Shown piece after piece: positions 43,250-52,404 of a stretch of 64,000 bases of DNA (its first letter is position 1; each line of letters starts with the position of its first letter). The notes under the pieces were generated by a model, which was not told the origin of the DNA, ran no database searches, and saw only the letters and a program-made list of their open reading frames with translations. Both the position numbers and the translations under genes were made by a program. Origin of the DNA: an uncultured Eubacteriales bacterium (GTDB taxonomy: Bacteria; Bacillota; Clostridia; Oscillospirales; Acutalibacteraceae); contig CAKSOL010000013.1 in assembly GCA_934477125.1 (NCBI GenBank), forward strand, positions 53,513 to 117,512, given 5' to 3'.

Positions 43250-45127
43250 TTAATCCTCTTTCGGCAGAGCCTCATATTCCTTTCCGTTTTTTATCGCCTC
43301 AACCAAAAGCGCTCTCGGAGATTTAACCCTTTCGCGGAAGGTTTCGGCAATGCCTGCCTTATATCTGATACCGACGTTTTCATTAGTTTCCCGGTTTTCA
43401 ATTTCCATTCTGAAGCTTTCGAGCATATCCTCCGCCGTTATCGAGTCGGATTTTTCAAGAATGATAATGAAATGCGAGTTTTCGTTATAAACCAGCATCG
43501 CTTTCATTCTTGCAAAAACCCTTTTAAGCGTTTCGGCGAAAAGCTCTATAACTGCGTCTCCGGTATCCCTGCCGAGCTCCCTGTTTATATCACGCTGATT
43601 TGTTATTGAAACGGAGATTATAACCGTGCCGTCATCGAGGATGCTCCGGCTCTTTTTAAGCAGGTATTTATCAAAATACGCTCTGTTATACATACCGGTT
43701 TTCTTATCTGTATAGAAGCTTGAAACTATTATATCGTTCATTCTTCCGACGAGTATCAGTCCGCCGCAGCAAACGATAACTATAAAGATAAACGCAATGG
43801 CGCTGTAAAGATTGACATTTATGCTCGCCGCCGTTGACGCGGTTGAAAGAATAGAAATATTCTTGCAGCCGAGATAGCCGTTATATTCGCTGTTTGTGCT
43901 TACAGTCCTGTCGTAAAGCGCGGTAAGATCGTCAACAATGCTTTTAAGCTCCTCATCGACCTGCGCCTGTGCCGTACCGTAATCGGCGTTTGAAATCTGA
44001 GCGCAGGTTTTGTCAGACCCTGCGCAGGTGCCGCCGCAGGCGCCGGTGCAGGCGTTGAAAGAGTCGAGAACATAGTGACAATAGGCGGTATCTATGGCGG
44101 CGAGAGCGTCGTTGAGGTCATGGTCCCGCCAGGCATATATAAGCTCGTCATAGGTAACGGTCTGGTCATTTTTCGTGATAATATTTCCCTTTCCGTCGGT
44201 GATATCCTTTTCGTGAACCTGGTCAAGAATATATTCGGAGGTTATGGCTGTGTTGCCCGATTCGCGCATTTTGAAAACGTATGCGTCGATAACCTCCTCA
44301 ATATCGCTGAACATTTCCCGCTCGCTTGAGCCGCTTATCGCGTTTTCGTCAATACGGGTATTATAGTCGGCGTTAAGCAGACTTCTGCTCTTGGTTATCT
44401 GATACTGATATATCTTTGAAAACATATCCTTAAGCCTTACCGAACGAATAAAATTAAATTCGTCGATAAGGTCTCCGAACGAGGTACCGGTTTCGGTTGA
44501 GCGGTAATAGGGATACGCGCTGTCGCGCTGGTACAGGATATTGACGGTATTTTCTATTGTATTATCCAGCTGCTCCGCCATTTTCAGGTAGTCGTAATCG
44601 TTATCGTAAAGCTTAACCGTATTATTGCTTATATGGTCAACATTCAGATAATTTTCTCCGAAAACCGAAAAATAGGTATCAAGAACGGCGTCAAGCATAG
44701 TCTGGGCAAAACGCGGACCCTCGCTGTTTGTCGCCGAAAAAGCGACAATATAGGTTGACGGAACATAAACATATTCCTCTCCCTCTTTAAGCTTTGCCGC
44801 CTTCTGCTCCTCCTTATCCGGGTCCGGCTGAGCCGTTACGGTTACTCTTGAGGACAGCTTGTCCGCAGAATACCCCTCCGAAAGGGAGAGCCTTTCCATA
44901 ACCTTGCTCATAATCGCTGAGGATTTTATTTCGTTTACATCAAGCTCGGTTCCTATCGGAGTTTTTCCCTGCTCCGCAGACTCGAAGTTATAGTTTATAA
45001 CCGCGCTCGCGGTATACTTCCGCTCCCTTTTCAGTGCAAAATTTATAAGCACGGACAGCAGCAGCGCAAGCACCAGTACATAGGGAATGAGCTTTTTTAT
45101 ATATTTAAATATCTTTTTTTCTTCCAT
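43250..45127 (-). CDS. Wzz-type chain-length protein fused to a degenerate GGDEF domain
   Basis: 625 residues. A membrane helix (about 13-30) and a Wzz-like start (YTASAVINYNFESAEQG) lead into a ~400-residue extracytoplasmic helical domain with Cys-rich CTGACGGTCAGSDKTC. A second helix (about 440-462, IAFIFIVIVCCGGLIL) follows. The cytoplasmic C terminus (about 469-625) is GGDEF-like: DKKTGMYNRAYFDKYL and ELGRDTGDAVIELFAETL are clear, but NENSHF stands in place of GGDEF and a metal Asp is Ser. It should not make cyclic di-GMP but may sense it or a partner. No tyrosine kinase domain. Confidence 0.85.
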   Translation of the reverse strand: MEEKKIFKYIKKLIPYVLVLALLLSVLINFALKRERKYTASAVINYNFESAEQGKTPIGTELDVNEIKSSAIMSKVMERLSLSEGYSADKLSSRVTVTAQPDPDKEEQKAAKLKEGEEYVYVPSTYIVAFSATNSEGPRFAQTMLDAVLDTYFSVFGENYLNVDHISNNTVKLYDNDYDYLKMAEQLDNTIENTVNILYQRDSAYPYYRSTETGTSFGDLIDEFNFIRSVRLKDMFSKIYQYQITKSRSLLNADYNTRIDENAISGSSEREMFSDIEEVIDAYVFKMRESGNTAITSEYILDQVHEKDITDGKGNIITKNDQTVTYDELIYAWRDHDLNDALAAIDTAYCHYVLDSFNACTGACGGTCAGSDKTCAQISNADYGTAQAQVDEELKSIVDDLTALYDRTVSTNSEYNGYLGCKNISILSTASTAASINVNLYSAIAFIFIVIVCCGGLILVGRMNDIIVSSFYTDKKTGMYNRAYFDKYLLKKSRSILDDGTVIISVSITNQRDINRELGRDTGDAVIELFAETLKRVFARMKAMLVYNENSHFIIILEKSDSITAEDMLESFRMEIENRETNENVGIRYKAGIAETFRERVKSPRALLVEAIKNGKEYEALPKED

Positions 45128-45137
45128 ACCGCTCCTC

Positions 45138-46508
45138 CTATTCGCCGATATCCGCCGCGAAGTCAGCCGCCGATTTTTTCAGCCAGCAGGCGGCGTATGC
45201 CGCGAGAAAAACAACCGCCAGCACCTTTGCCCTTGAAAAAACCGTTGCGGGATAAACGGTTGCCGAAATACACTGATTCATCTGATTGGAATAGTATTCC
45301 TGACCGATAAGCCTTGCCTCCTCGGCTAACTTTTCAATGCTTTGCCCGGCGCTTGAAATAAGCCCGGAGACATATTCCCGGCTTTCGGGAGTATTTCCGG
45401 CGGCAGCGCCGAATTTTTCAAGCTTCAGGTTGTTATCCTTTATTCCCTTTTCGACCGACGCTATATTATTGCTGTAGCTTACGGACTGAACAGAAAGGGT
45501 GTCGATGCCTATTTTCGTCCGTCCCATATAATACTGCCCGTCGTTATCCCAGGTCGGAACAAGAACAATCCGCGCCATATCCTTATCGTATTTCGCGATT
45601 GCGTTATTGGTTATTGAATAAGACTGCTCGAATTTCTGCTTTTCAAAGCCCGACTGGCTGTTGATAAAGTTAAACCGGCTTATAAGGCGGGAGGGGTCGG
45701 AGGAAACGCCGTTTTGGAGAATATAGGAATAAAGAGAGCCGTTTATCTGAGCGGAGCTCAGAGTGTCCGCCTTTGCGGCAACCGAGGCAAAGGTTGCGCC
45801 GGTTGAGGAGATAAACGAGGAATTCTTTTCCCGCAGACCGTAAAGATAGTTCAGTATTTTATTCGCCTTATTGCTAAGCAGGCTTACGGCGTCGATATAA
45901 TCAAGACTTTTTGTTTCCTCGGCAAGGTCGTCGAGCTGAATCTGGAAATCGCTGACATACTTATCGAAATAATAATCCCTGTATGAATTGCAGAGCAGCT
46001 GAACGAGGGTTTCGGAATCATATTTCTGAGTTTTTCTGTTTGCCTGATAGGAAACCAGAAATTCCGTTGAAATATGATAATTTTCCTTTGAATAGGAATT
46101 TCCCTGAGTAAGCGGGGCAACGCTCAGGCAGCTCTTGAGGTCGTCGGCGGTAAAGCCCTCGTAGCCGCCCTTTTTAATTACGCGCTCCAGAACGTCATCG
46201 CAGATTATTTCCGCCATATTGTATCTCGTTCCGTTCGAGTTCTGACCGAGGGACGCCTCGGCATAATTCAGTCCGATAACGGCGCTTGCCTGCTTAGAGG
46301 TGTCAAAATAGGAGGCAAGCGTATAGGCGAAACAGATAACTATTGCGAAAACAAAGGCTCCGAGTCTGAAAATTCTGAGCTTTTTAAGCTCCGCCTTTGT
46401 TTTGCTTTTTGTCAGATTGCGTATTTTCTTATAAAAGCCCAATATTCCGGCGGCGAATATTGCCGCAACTGCGAGAATAACGATTGCTTTCAATATTTCG
46501 GATAACAA
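45138..46508 (-). CDS. Second Wzz-like polysaccharide co-polymerase
   Basis: 456 residues. An N-terminal helix and a short cytoplasmic piece come first, then a second helix (about 49-66), a long extracytoplasmic helical domain, and a C-terminal helix (about 430-446). The stretch ASAVIGLNYAEASLGQNSNG aligns with the start of the Wzz domain of the neighbouring fusion protein, as does GYEGFTADDLKSCLSVAP with its GYSADKLSSRVTV, so the two are tandem paralogues. This one lacks the cytoplasmic GGDEF-like module. It probably forms a hetero-oligomer with its neighbour. Confidence 0.75.
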   Translation of the reverse strand: MLSEILKAIVILAVAAIFAAGILGFYKKIRNLTKSKTKAELKKLRIFRLGAFVFAIVICFAYTLASYFDTSKQASAVIGLNYAEASLGQNSNGTRYNMAEIICDDVLERVIKKGGYEGFTADDLKSCLSVAPLTQGNSYSKENYHISTEFLVSYQANRKTQKYDSETLVQLLCNSYRDYYFDKYVSDFQIQLDDLAEETKSLDYIDAVSLLSNKANKILNYLYGLREKNSSFISSTGATFASVAAKADTLSSAQINGSLYSYILQNGVSSDPSRLISRFNFINSQSGFEKQKFEQSYSITNNAIAKYDKDMARIVLVPTWDNDGQYYMGRTKIGIDTLSVQSVSYSNNIASVEKGIKDNNLKLEKFGAAAGNTPESREYVSGLISSAGQSIEKLAEEARLIGQEYYSNQMNQCISATVYPATVFSRAKVLAVVFLAAYAACWLKKSAADFAADIGE

Positions 46509-46524
46509 TTAAATGCGCCTCCCT

Positions 46525-47775
46525 TCAATACTTATTTATATCGATTATAACCAGCTCCGGCTGATTGAATATTCTCGGAAATCCGCGGTTTGTAAGCCCG
46601 GAGCTTACTATAACGTCGGAATTTCCGGACTTGAATTTTCCGTATATCATATGGCTGCTTCTCTCCGGCAGAATACCGTAGTCCTTTGAATAAGCCGCTC
46701 CGAATACCGGCAGACGGACAACGCCGCCGTAGGTGTCGCCGCAGAGAACGAGACTGCCCCAGCTTTCCTCCTTTAGGGTTTCAAGCAGAACCGGCTCATG
46801 GCAAAGGGTTATCTTTACGCAGTCGTTATCGCTGCTAAGATAGTCATAAAAGCTCTTTCCGGCATAATCCCAAAAGGCGGAGGGATTGGAGGTCAGCGTT
46901 CCGAATATTTTAACCCTGTTTGAGCCGATATTAACGGTATCGGATTCGTTGAACAGCACCTTTACTCCGGTTTTTTCGAGCGTTTCTCTCAGTCCGTTAT
47001 CCGCGCTGTAAAGCTTTTCGGCGTCTCGGCTTTCACCGTCCGAGCCGGTAAGCTTGTCTATCGCCTCAAGGCTTGTTTCGCAGCCGAACGCCCGTTTCCA
47101 TTCGTTATTGCCGTAAATATAGTATGTCGGGGCGATTTTCGCAAGAGAAGAACAGAGCGCTGTTATTTCGTCAATATCCCCGGAAACGTCAAGACAGTCG
47201 CCGGTCATAACGATAATATCGGGTTCGAGCTTTTCAATTCTGTGCAGCAGCTTGGAATTTTTGCCGCCGTATTTCGAGTTATGGAGGTCGGAAAGCTGGA
47301 TAACCCGGAAATTATCATAGGTATTTTCAAGGCTGAGAGAATAGAAATTCTCCTTAAAGCTGAGATTTGCGATAAAATTGACGCTTACAATCGCTACGGC
47401 AAACGCCAGAATAAGGCACACCAGCGAGGCTATAATATTTCTTATTCCTTTTCTGAGGCTTTTGTTTTTATTTTTAGGAACGGCTGTCTGCGGCTCGCCC
47501 GCCGGCTTATCTGCGGCTGTTTTACCGATATATTTAAAGCTTATATCCGGCAGCTTTCCGCAAACGGTACCTGCCGCCACCATAAGCGCGTTTTTATTTC
47601 TGCCGATAAATGCGCGGTATGCCGATTTATCGCTGTATGAAAAGACAAACGCATTATCCCGAACGCTAAACAGCGAAAACTCTCTTACGAACAGAAGTCT
47701 GTCGTCTGCGGTAACGGTTAATTCGAGCTGTTCCGCGATTTTTTCAAAAATCATTTCATTTTCCGGATTTAACAT
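46525..47775 (-). CDS. Membrane metallophosphoesterase-like protein, metal site degenerate
   Basis: 416 residues. A soluble N-terminal part (about 1-85) is followed by a basic linker, a membrane helix (about 111-137) and a calcineurin-like phosphoesterase domain outside. DLH (163-165), GDCLD (192-196) and CHEP (His326) are kept. GNHE has become GNNE (222-225), losing the catalytic His, and the final GHxH has become GDTY (346-349), losing two metal ligands. It is probably not an active phosphoesterase. The N-terminal part vaguely resembles DnaA domain I. It overlaps the upstream gene by 20 nt. Confidence 0.8.
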   Translation of the reverse strand: MLNPENEMIFEKIAEQLELTVTADDRLLFVREFSLFSVRDNAFVFSYSDKSAYRAFIGRNKNALMVAAGTVCGKLPDISFKYIGKTAADKPAGEPQTAVPKNKNKSLRKGIRNIIASLVCLILAFAVAIVSVNFIANLSFKENFYSLSLENTYDNFRVIQLSDLHNSKYGGKNSKLLHRIEKLEPDIIVMTGDCLDVSGDIDEITALCSSLAKIAPTYYIYGNNEWKRAFGCETSLEAIDKLTGSDGESRDAEKLYSADNGLRETLEKTGVKVLFNESDTVNIGSNRVKIFGTLTSNPSAFWDYAGKSFYDYLSSDNDCVKITLCHEPVLLETLKEESWGSLVLCGDTYGGVVRLPVFGAAYSKDYGILPERSSHMIYGKFKSGNSDVIVSSGLTNRGFPRIFNQPELVIIDINKY

Positions 47776-48913
47776 TCTTCTTTTCTCCTTTCAGTATTCT
47801 TTCATAAATCTCTTGGGTTTGCCGAGCCGTTTTTTCCCAGGAGAACCGGCTCAGGACGTATTCCGCAGAGCGCGCTTTCAGCCTTTCCGTTTCTTCGGGG
47901 CTGTTTATAAAAAAGGAAAGCTTATCCGCAAGGTCGTTTACGTCGCCCTTTTTAAAGGTCGCGGCGGCATCGCCGCAAACCGCCGTGTTTTCGGGAATAT
48001 CCGAGCAGATAACGGCGTTTGAATAGGAAAGCGCCTCCAAAAGGCTTATTGACATTCCCTCAATATTCGACGGCTGACAAACGAGATATGCGCTGCTGTA
48101 AATCTGAGCGAGAGTGTCCCCGGAAATAAACCCTGTAAAAATAATATTTTCGTTCTCCGCCGCGAGCCGGCGCAGGGAGGAAACATAGCCGTCGGTATCG
48201 CTTGCCGCTCCGCAGATAACGAGCTTTTTATCGGTTTTTATTCTTTTATAAGCCTCAATGAGATAATGCGCGCCCTTTTCCTCGGTAAGACGGGCGACCA
48301 TACAAATATAAGAGTTCTTTGAAAGTCCGAAGCGTTCTTTTATAATATTGTCTCCGAGAATTTCGGGCTTACTTATACCGTTCGGAACAACAGCCGTTTC
48401 ACGTCCGTATGTGTTTTTAAAATATTCTCTTGCGCTCTCGCTTAATACTATCACTTCATCGGCATATTTGACAAGTGTTTTTTCACCTTTCATTATATAT
48501 TTTGACGCAAAGCCCTTTCCCCATTTTTCTCTCTGCCAGTCAAGACCGTGTACCGTCGCGACGCATTTTTTGCCGAACATTTTCGGCAGAAACATCGCGG
48601 CACAGGGACCCTCGGCGTGAAAATGGACTATATCGCAGTCGGAAAAGGACGCTTTCAATGCGGCGGTAAAGGAGGCGAGCATTGCCGAAACACCTCTGAT
48701 TTTAAGCGTTCCCGCCCTTTTCAGGACAACGCCCTTATAGCAGCCGCCGGAAATATCCTTTTCAAATTCCTTTTCCGGCTTATCCGACGACCTGTTATAA
48801 CAGACAACGCTGTCGCCGAAGCTGACAAGCAGCGGACAGAGATTTGTCAGAACGGTTTCTATTCCGCCACGCGTTGAGGGCATTGCCTTATGCCCTAACA
48901 TTGCTATTTTCAT
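47756..48913 (-). CDS. Family 4 glycosyltransferase
   Basis: 385 residues, GT-B fold: IAMLGHKAMPSTRGGIETVL at the N terminus, HGLDWQREKWGK, the donor site MVARLTEEKGAHYLIEAY and PSNIEGMSISLLEALSY (ExxxxxxxE). The N-terminal HKAMPSTRGGIE and HGLDWQR motifs are those of GT4 rhamnosyl/galactosyl transferases that often follow the initiating sugar-phosphate transferase, as here; it may add the second sugar. Confidence 0.92.
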   Translation of the reverse strand: MKIAMLGHKAMPSTRGGIETVLTNLCPLLVSFGDSVVCYNRSSDKPEKEFEKDISGGCYKGVVLKRAGTLKIRGVSAMLASFTAALKASFSDCDIVHFHAEGPCAAMFLPKMFGKKCVATVHGLDWQREKWGKGFASKYIMKGEKTLVKYADEVIVLSESAREYFKNTYGRETAVVPNGISKPEILGDNIIKERFGLSKNSYICMVARLTEEKGAHYLIEAYKRIKTDKKLVICGAASDTDGYVSSLRRLAAENENIIFTGFISGDTLAQIYSSAYLVCQPSNIEGMSISLLEALSYSNAVICSDIPENTAVCGDAAATFKKGDVNDLADKLSFFINSPEETERLKARSAEYVLSRFSWEKTARQTQEIYERILKGEKKNVKSGK

Positions 48914-48922
48914 ATATTCTCC

Positions 48923-49609
48923 TTATCTTCCGGTGGCACTCAGCATAGCAAACGGGGTTTTGAAGATTATTTTTATATCCTGCCAGGCTGTTCGGGTTTC
49001 TATATATTCGAGATCCATCTCAAGCCATTTTTCAAACGGCATATCGTTTCTGTTCGGAGTTATCTGCCAGGTACAGGTTATTCCCGGAGTTACTATAAGG
49101 CGCAGCTTTTCATAATCGGTATACTGCATAACCTCGTCCGGCAGTGCCGGTCTCGGACCGACAAGGCTCATATTTCCCTTTAATACGTTGAAAAGCTGCG
49201 GCAGCTCATCAACAGATAGTCTTCTTATAACCCTGCCCACCCTCGTTATCCGCGGATCGTCCTTCATTTTAAAAACCGGACCGTTCATTTCGTTGCTTTC
49301 AATAAGCTCGCTCCTGCGCTCATCGGCATCAACATGCATCGAGCGGAATTTATACATATAGAACTCACTGCCGTGACGTCCTATTCTCACCTGCTTATAG
49401 AACGGACTGCCGTGAGGGTCGTCTATAAAAACAATGAGCGCGATTATCAGTATCGGAATAATCAGGAATATCAGCAGGAACAGGGTAACGGCTATATCGA
49501 AGGTCCGTTTTTTTCTCCAGTAGGACAAATATGAGCCCTCTATCAGTCTTTCAAGCCTTTCCGCCGCTTTTCCGTCAATTTTTTCAGATTCTAAAAAATT
49601 AACCGCCAT
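48923..49609 (-). CDS. Initiating undecaprenyl-phosphate sugar transferase (WbaP/RfbP C-terminal type)
   Basis: 228 residues. One membrane helix (about 38-60) and the bacterial sugar transferase domain: SPFYKQVRIGRHGSEFYMYKFRSM, RRLSVDELPQLFNVLKGNMS and LVGPRPALP. It moves a sugar-1-phosphate from a nucleotide sugar to undecaprenyl phosphate, starting the repeat unit. The short form lacks the N-terminal multi-helix part of WbaP. The start at 49609 shares a base with the upstream stop (TAATG), preceded by GGTGGG. Confidence 0.94.
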   Translation of the reverse strand: MAVNFLESEKIDGKAAERLERLIEGSYLSYWRKKRTFDIAVTLFLLIFLIIPILIIALIVFIDDPHGSPFYKQVRIGRHGSEFYMYKFRSMHVDADERRSELIESNEMNGPVFKMKDDPRITRVGRVIRRLSVDELPQLFNVLKGNMSLVGPRPALPDEVMQYTDYEKLRLIVTPGITCTWQITPNRNDMPFEKWLEMDLEYIETRTAWQDIKIIFKTPFAMLSATGR

Positions 49610-50349
49610 TACCATTCCCACCTATCGGATTTATGAAGAAGCTTCGCATAAAGAAAGCAATAAAGCCTTATTCCTATCAGCCTTTTAAGTCTCAGGCTGC
49701 GCTTTGTTGCACTTCCGCACCACGAGGCGTCAAACTTGTGTATCGAAAGGGTTTTCCGCGTTATATGCTTTTCGCCGGTAAAGAAATTTATCGGGCAGAG
49801 GATTTCTTCGCTTAAAAACGCCGTGTTCCCGATTACCTGTCCGCGCGTTTTCGTATCCAGTCCCATTTTTTCGAGCAGCTTCGTATTTCTCTGGGGACAG
49901 GGGGTAAGATCAGGCTCGCCGTCCGGCTTTATAAAAGGAATATCGGCGTAATCCTCAAGCAGAGCCTTAACGAAACGGTTGCCCTTTTCGGCTCCGAAAC
50001 CGAGACCGGTTGATATCAGGCTTTCTCCCGCCTCGTAGCCAAAAAAGCCGTCGTATTTTTCGGTCAGGGCGTCGAGACTTTTAATCAGGCGTACATCGGT
50101 ATCGAGATAAACTCCGCCGTTTTCGTAAATAATCTTGAGTCTCGCGTAGTCGCTTACGAACGCCCATTTTCCTGCGTCATAAGCCTGCCGCGCGTAAAGG
50201 TTTCCGCCGAAATCGAAATTCGACTCATCCCAGCGGACTATTTCATAATCCGGGCATTGCCTTTTCCAGGAGGAAATACATTTTTTGACCGACGCCGGAA
50301 GCGGATTTTTGCCGAACCAGCAGTAATGAATTATTTTCGGTATGCTCAT
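49609..50349 (-). CDS. GT32-type glycosyltransferase with DxD motif
   Basis: 246 residues. IPKIIHYCWFGKNPLP, FVSDYARLKIIYENGGVYLDTDV (with the DxD) and RNTKLLEKMG are the sugar-binding DxD region (PF04488) family hallmarks, shared with OCH1-like and capsular glycosyltransferases. The start at 50349 has AAGGT upstream and lies 4 nt after the stop of the acetyltransferase gene. It probably adds a side or main-chain sugar. Confidence 0.92.
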   Translation of the reverse strand: MSIPKIIHYCWFGKNPLPASVKKCISSWKRQCPDYEIVRWDESNFDFGGNLYARQAYDAGKWAFVSDYARLKIIYENGGVYLDTDVRLIKSLDALTEKYDGFFGYEAGESLISTGLGFGAEKGNRFVKALLEDYADIPFIKPDGEPDLTPCPQRNTKLLEKMGLDTKTRGQVIGNTAFLSEEILCPINFFTGEKHITRKTLSIHKFDASWCGSATKRSLRLKRLIGIRLYCFLYAKLLHKSDRWEW

Positions 50350-50353
50350 AAAA

Positions 50354-50884
50354 TCAGACCTTATTCTCAATATAACCTTCAACGGCGTTTTCTCTCGAAA
50401 TTATTTTTGCTGGGTTTCCTATAACAATACTGTGATCCGGGACATCGAAATTAACAAAGGAAAGCGGAGCTATCAAAACGTCGCTGCCTATTCTGACATT
50501 GCCGACTATAACCGCGTTTGTTCCTATCCACACATTATCGCCTATATGCGGAGCGCCCTCGCGTTTGCCGCGGTTTTCTCTGCCTACGGTAACTCCCGTT
50601 GCTATATTGACGTTTCTTCCGATAACCGCCTCCGGGCTTATGATTACCCGTCCGAAATGTCCTATATAAAAGCCCTCGCCGATTTCAGTACGAGCCGGAA
50701 TCTGAATACCGGTTTTATGGGAAAGGCGGCGCAGCCTGTAATGCAGGAACGGATTTTTGCTGCCGTGAGCCTTTCTTAAAGCGACTGTAAACCGCAGCTC
50801 CGGCGAACGGAAAATTCTGCGGAGCAGGCTCTCCCCCTTTTCGCCGTATACGCGGTAAATATCCTTTTTGATTATTTCCTTCAT
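50354..50884 (-). CDS. Hexapeptide-repeat O-acetyltransferase (CysE/WcaB-like)
   Basis: 176 residues. A short helical N terminus precedes a left-handed beta-helix of hexapeptide repeats (IGEGFYIGHFGRVIISPEAVIG...IGDNVWIGTNAVIVG) and ends GNPAKIISRE. It resembles serine acetyltransferase but lacks most of its N-terminal helical domain, as is usual for acetyltransferases in polysaccharide clusters. It probably acetylates a sugar with acetyl-CoA. It overlaps the flippase gene by 4 nt. Confidence 0.9.
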   Translation of the reverse strand: MKEIIKKDIYRVYGEKGESLLRRIFRSPELRFTVALRKAHGSKNPFLHYRLRRLSHKTGIQIPARTEIGEGFYIGHFGRVIISPEAVIGRNVNIATGVTVGRENRGKREGAPHIGDNVWIGTNAVIVGNVRIGSDVLIAPLSFVNFDVPDHSIVIGNPAKIISRENAVEGYIENKV

Positions 50885-52389
50885 TTTTTCGCAAGCCTTC
50901 CTTTCGCAGCCTTTAAAAGCTGCTTATAAACGTCCGGACGGAGCGCCGCGTTTGCGGCTATATAAAGAGCGGCAATCCAGGGCATATTTATCAGTCCCTG
51001 CCTGCAAAGCTCCCAAAATCCGAGCGAGCCGAAATGCGAGGCGCCGAAAACCGCAAATACCGCGGCGAACACCGCGCCGTTGACAAGCGTCAGCAAAAAG
51101 CTGTCAGCCGCGCTGCGGCGGAATATCCTTCGGTTGACAAACAGAACCGTTACCGAATTTCTGAAAATTATCGCCGCAACCGTTCCGGCGAGTGCTCCGC
51201 ATATCCCCCACCGGATTATTCCTATAACGGTCAGGGAAAGATTTATCGCCATTTCGGTTATTGCGTGCCACTTTGTTTCGCTGAATCGCCCGGAATATTC
51301 TATAACCTGATTTGCAGGCAGCTTAGCCGCGGATATAAGCTTTGCAATAACGAAAAGGAATATGAGCGCCGGCTGAATATAATCGGCGTCCTTAATTCCG
51401 CCGGTATATATCCGGATTATCGGCAGGAGAAAAACGCACATTGCCGTATAAACAATAAAGTTCGCCGTAACATAAAGGGATTCGTAAATTCTGTATTTTT
51501 TCAGAAACTCCTCCGTATCGGTTGAGAAAAGCTGACCGAGTGCAAAATTAAAGCCCTTTACAAGACTGCTTATAAATATCTCCGTCTGCGAAAAAAACAG
51601 ATTGTATATATAATAAACGCTGACAGCCTTGAAATCGCTTAAAAAGGAAAGCAGAAGAATATCGGTATTATTGAAAACCATTCCGGAAATCTGATGAATC
51701 AAAACCGAGTTTTTCTGAGAAATCGCGGCAAAATTCGGCTTTACTCCGAAATTGAGCCACTTATAATGCCTTTTCGCATAAAGAGTTATATAAAGCAGCT
51801 GAACCGTCGAAACAAGGCAATACGCCGACTGCATAAGTATAAGGTTGTTTGTAAGCAGCAGTACCGCTGCCTTTAATAGTCCGCTGAATACCTGCAAAAA
51901 AATCTGCGAGTTTGTTATAACATACTGCAAGCCGTCGGTTTCGAGCAAAATGCCGTATTTTCCCTCTATAAAAAAGGTTACAAGCGAGGGTATGCCGTTA
52001 AGAAAAACCAATGCTATAACCACATATGACGGCAGTCCCGTGTTTACGGCAAATCCGTAAATCAAGGCTATTGCGGAAACCGCTGCGGCGTAAATATATC
52101 CTATTTTAATGTAATAATTTCTTGTCGCCGCTAAAATGCCGTTTATTTCTCCGCGGCTCCCTTGCGCAACCGGTCTTAAAAGAGCCTGAACGGACGCAAG
52201 ACCGACCCCGGATTCAAGCAGGCAGAGATATGTGAAAATCTGCTTTATGGTTGACAAAACGCCGTTTACCGACGAGCCGAAGTTCTCGATATAAAGGCGC
52301 GGCAGGAGGAAGCCTATGGCTATGGTTACAATCTGGCAAAGGACGACCGAAGCAAGATTGAATTTTATCTTTCTGGCGTGCGCTCCCAT
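50881..52389 (-). CDS. Wzx-type flippase
   Basis: 502 residues, about 12-14 hydrophobic helices over the whole length; NLASVVLCQIVTIAIGFLLPRLYI and FGSSVNGVLSTIKQIFTYL are typical of the polysaccharide exporter (MVF/MATE-like) family. It flips the undecaprenyl-linked repeat unit to the outer face of the membrane. It starts 15 nt after the acyltransferase gene. Confidence 0.9.
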   Translation of the reverse strand: MGAHARKIKFNLASVVLCQIVTIAIGFLLPRLYIENFGSSVNGVLSTIKQIFTYLCLLESGVGLASVQALLRPVAQGSRGEINGILAATRNYYIKIGYIYAAAVSAIALIYGFAVNTGLPSYVVIALVFLNGIPSLVTFFIEGKYGILLETDGLQYVITNSQIFLQVFSGLLKAAVLLLTNNLILMQSAYCLVSTVQLLYITLYAKRHYKWLNFGVKPNFAAISQKNSVLIHQISGMVFNNTDILLLSFLSDFKAVSVYYIYNLFFSQTEIFISSLVKGFNFALGQLFSTDTEEFLKKYRIYESLYVTANFIVYTAMCVFLLPIIRIYTGGIKDADYIQPALIFLFVIAKLISAAKLPANQVIEYSGRFSETKWHAITEMAINLSLTVIGIIRWGICGALAGTVAAIIFRNSVTVLFVNRRIFRRSAADSFLLTLVNGAVFAAVFAVFGASHFGSLGFWELCRQGLINMPWIAALYIAANAALRPDVYKQLLKAAKGRLAKK

Positions 52390-52404
52390 AGCCGAACCCC
52401 CTTT

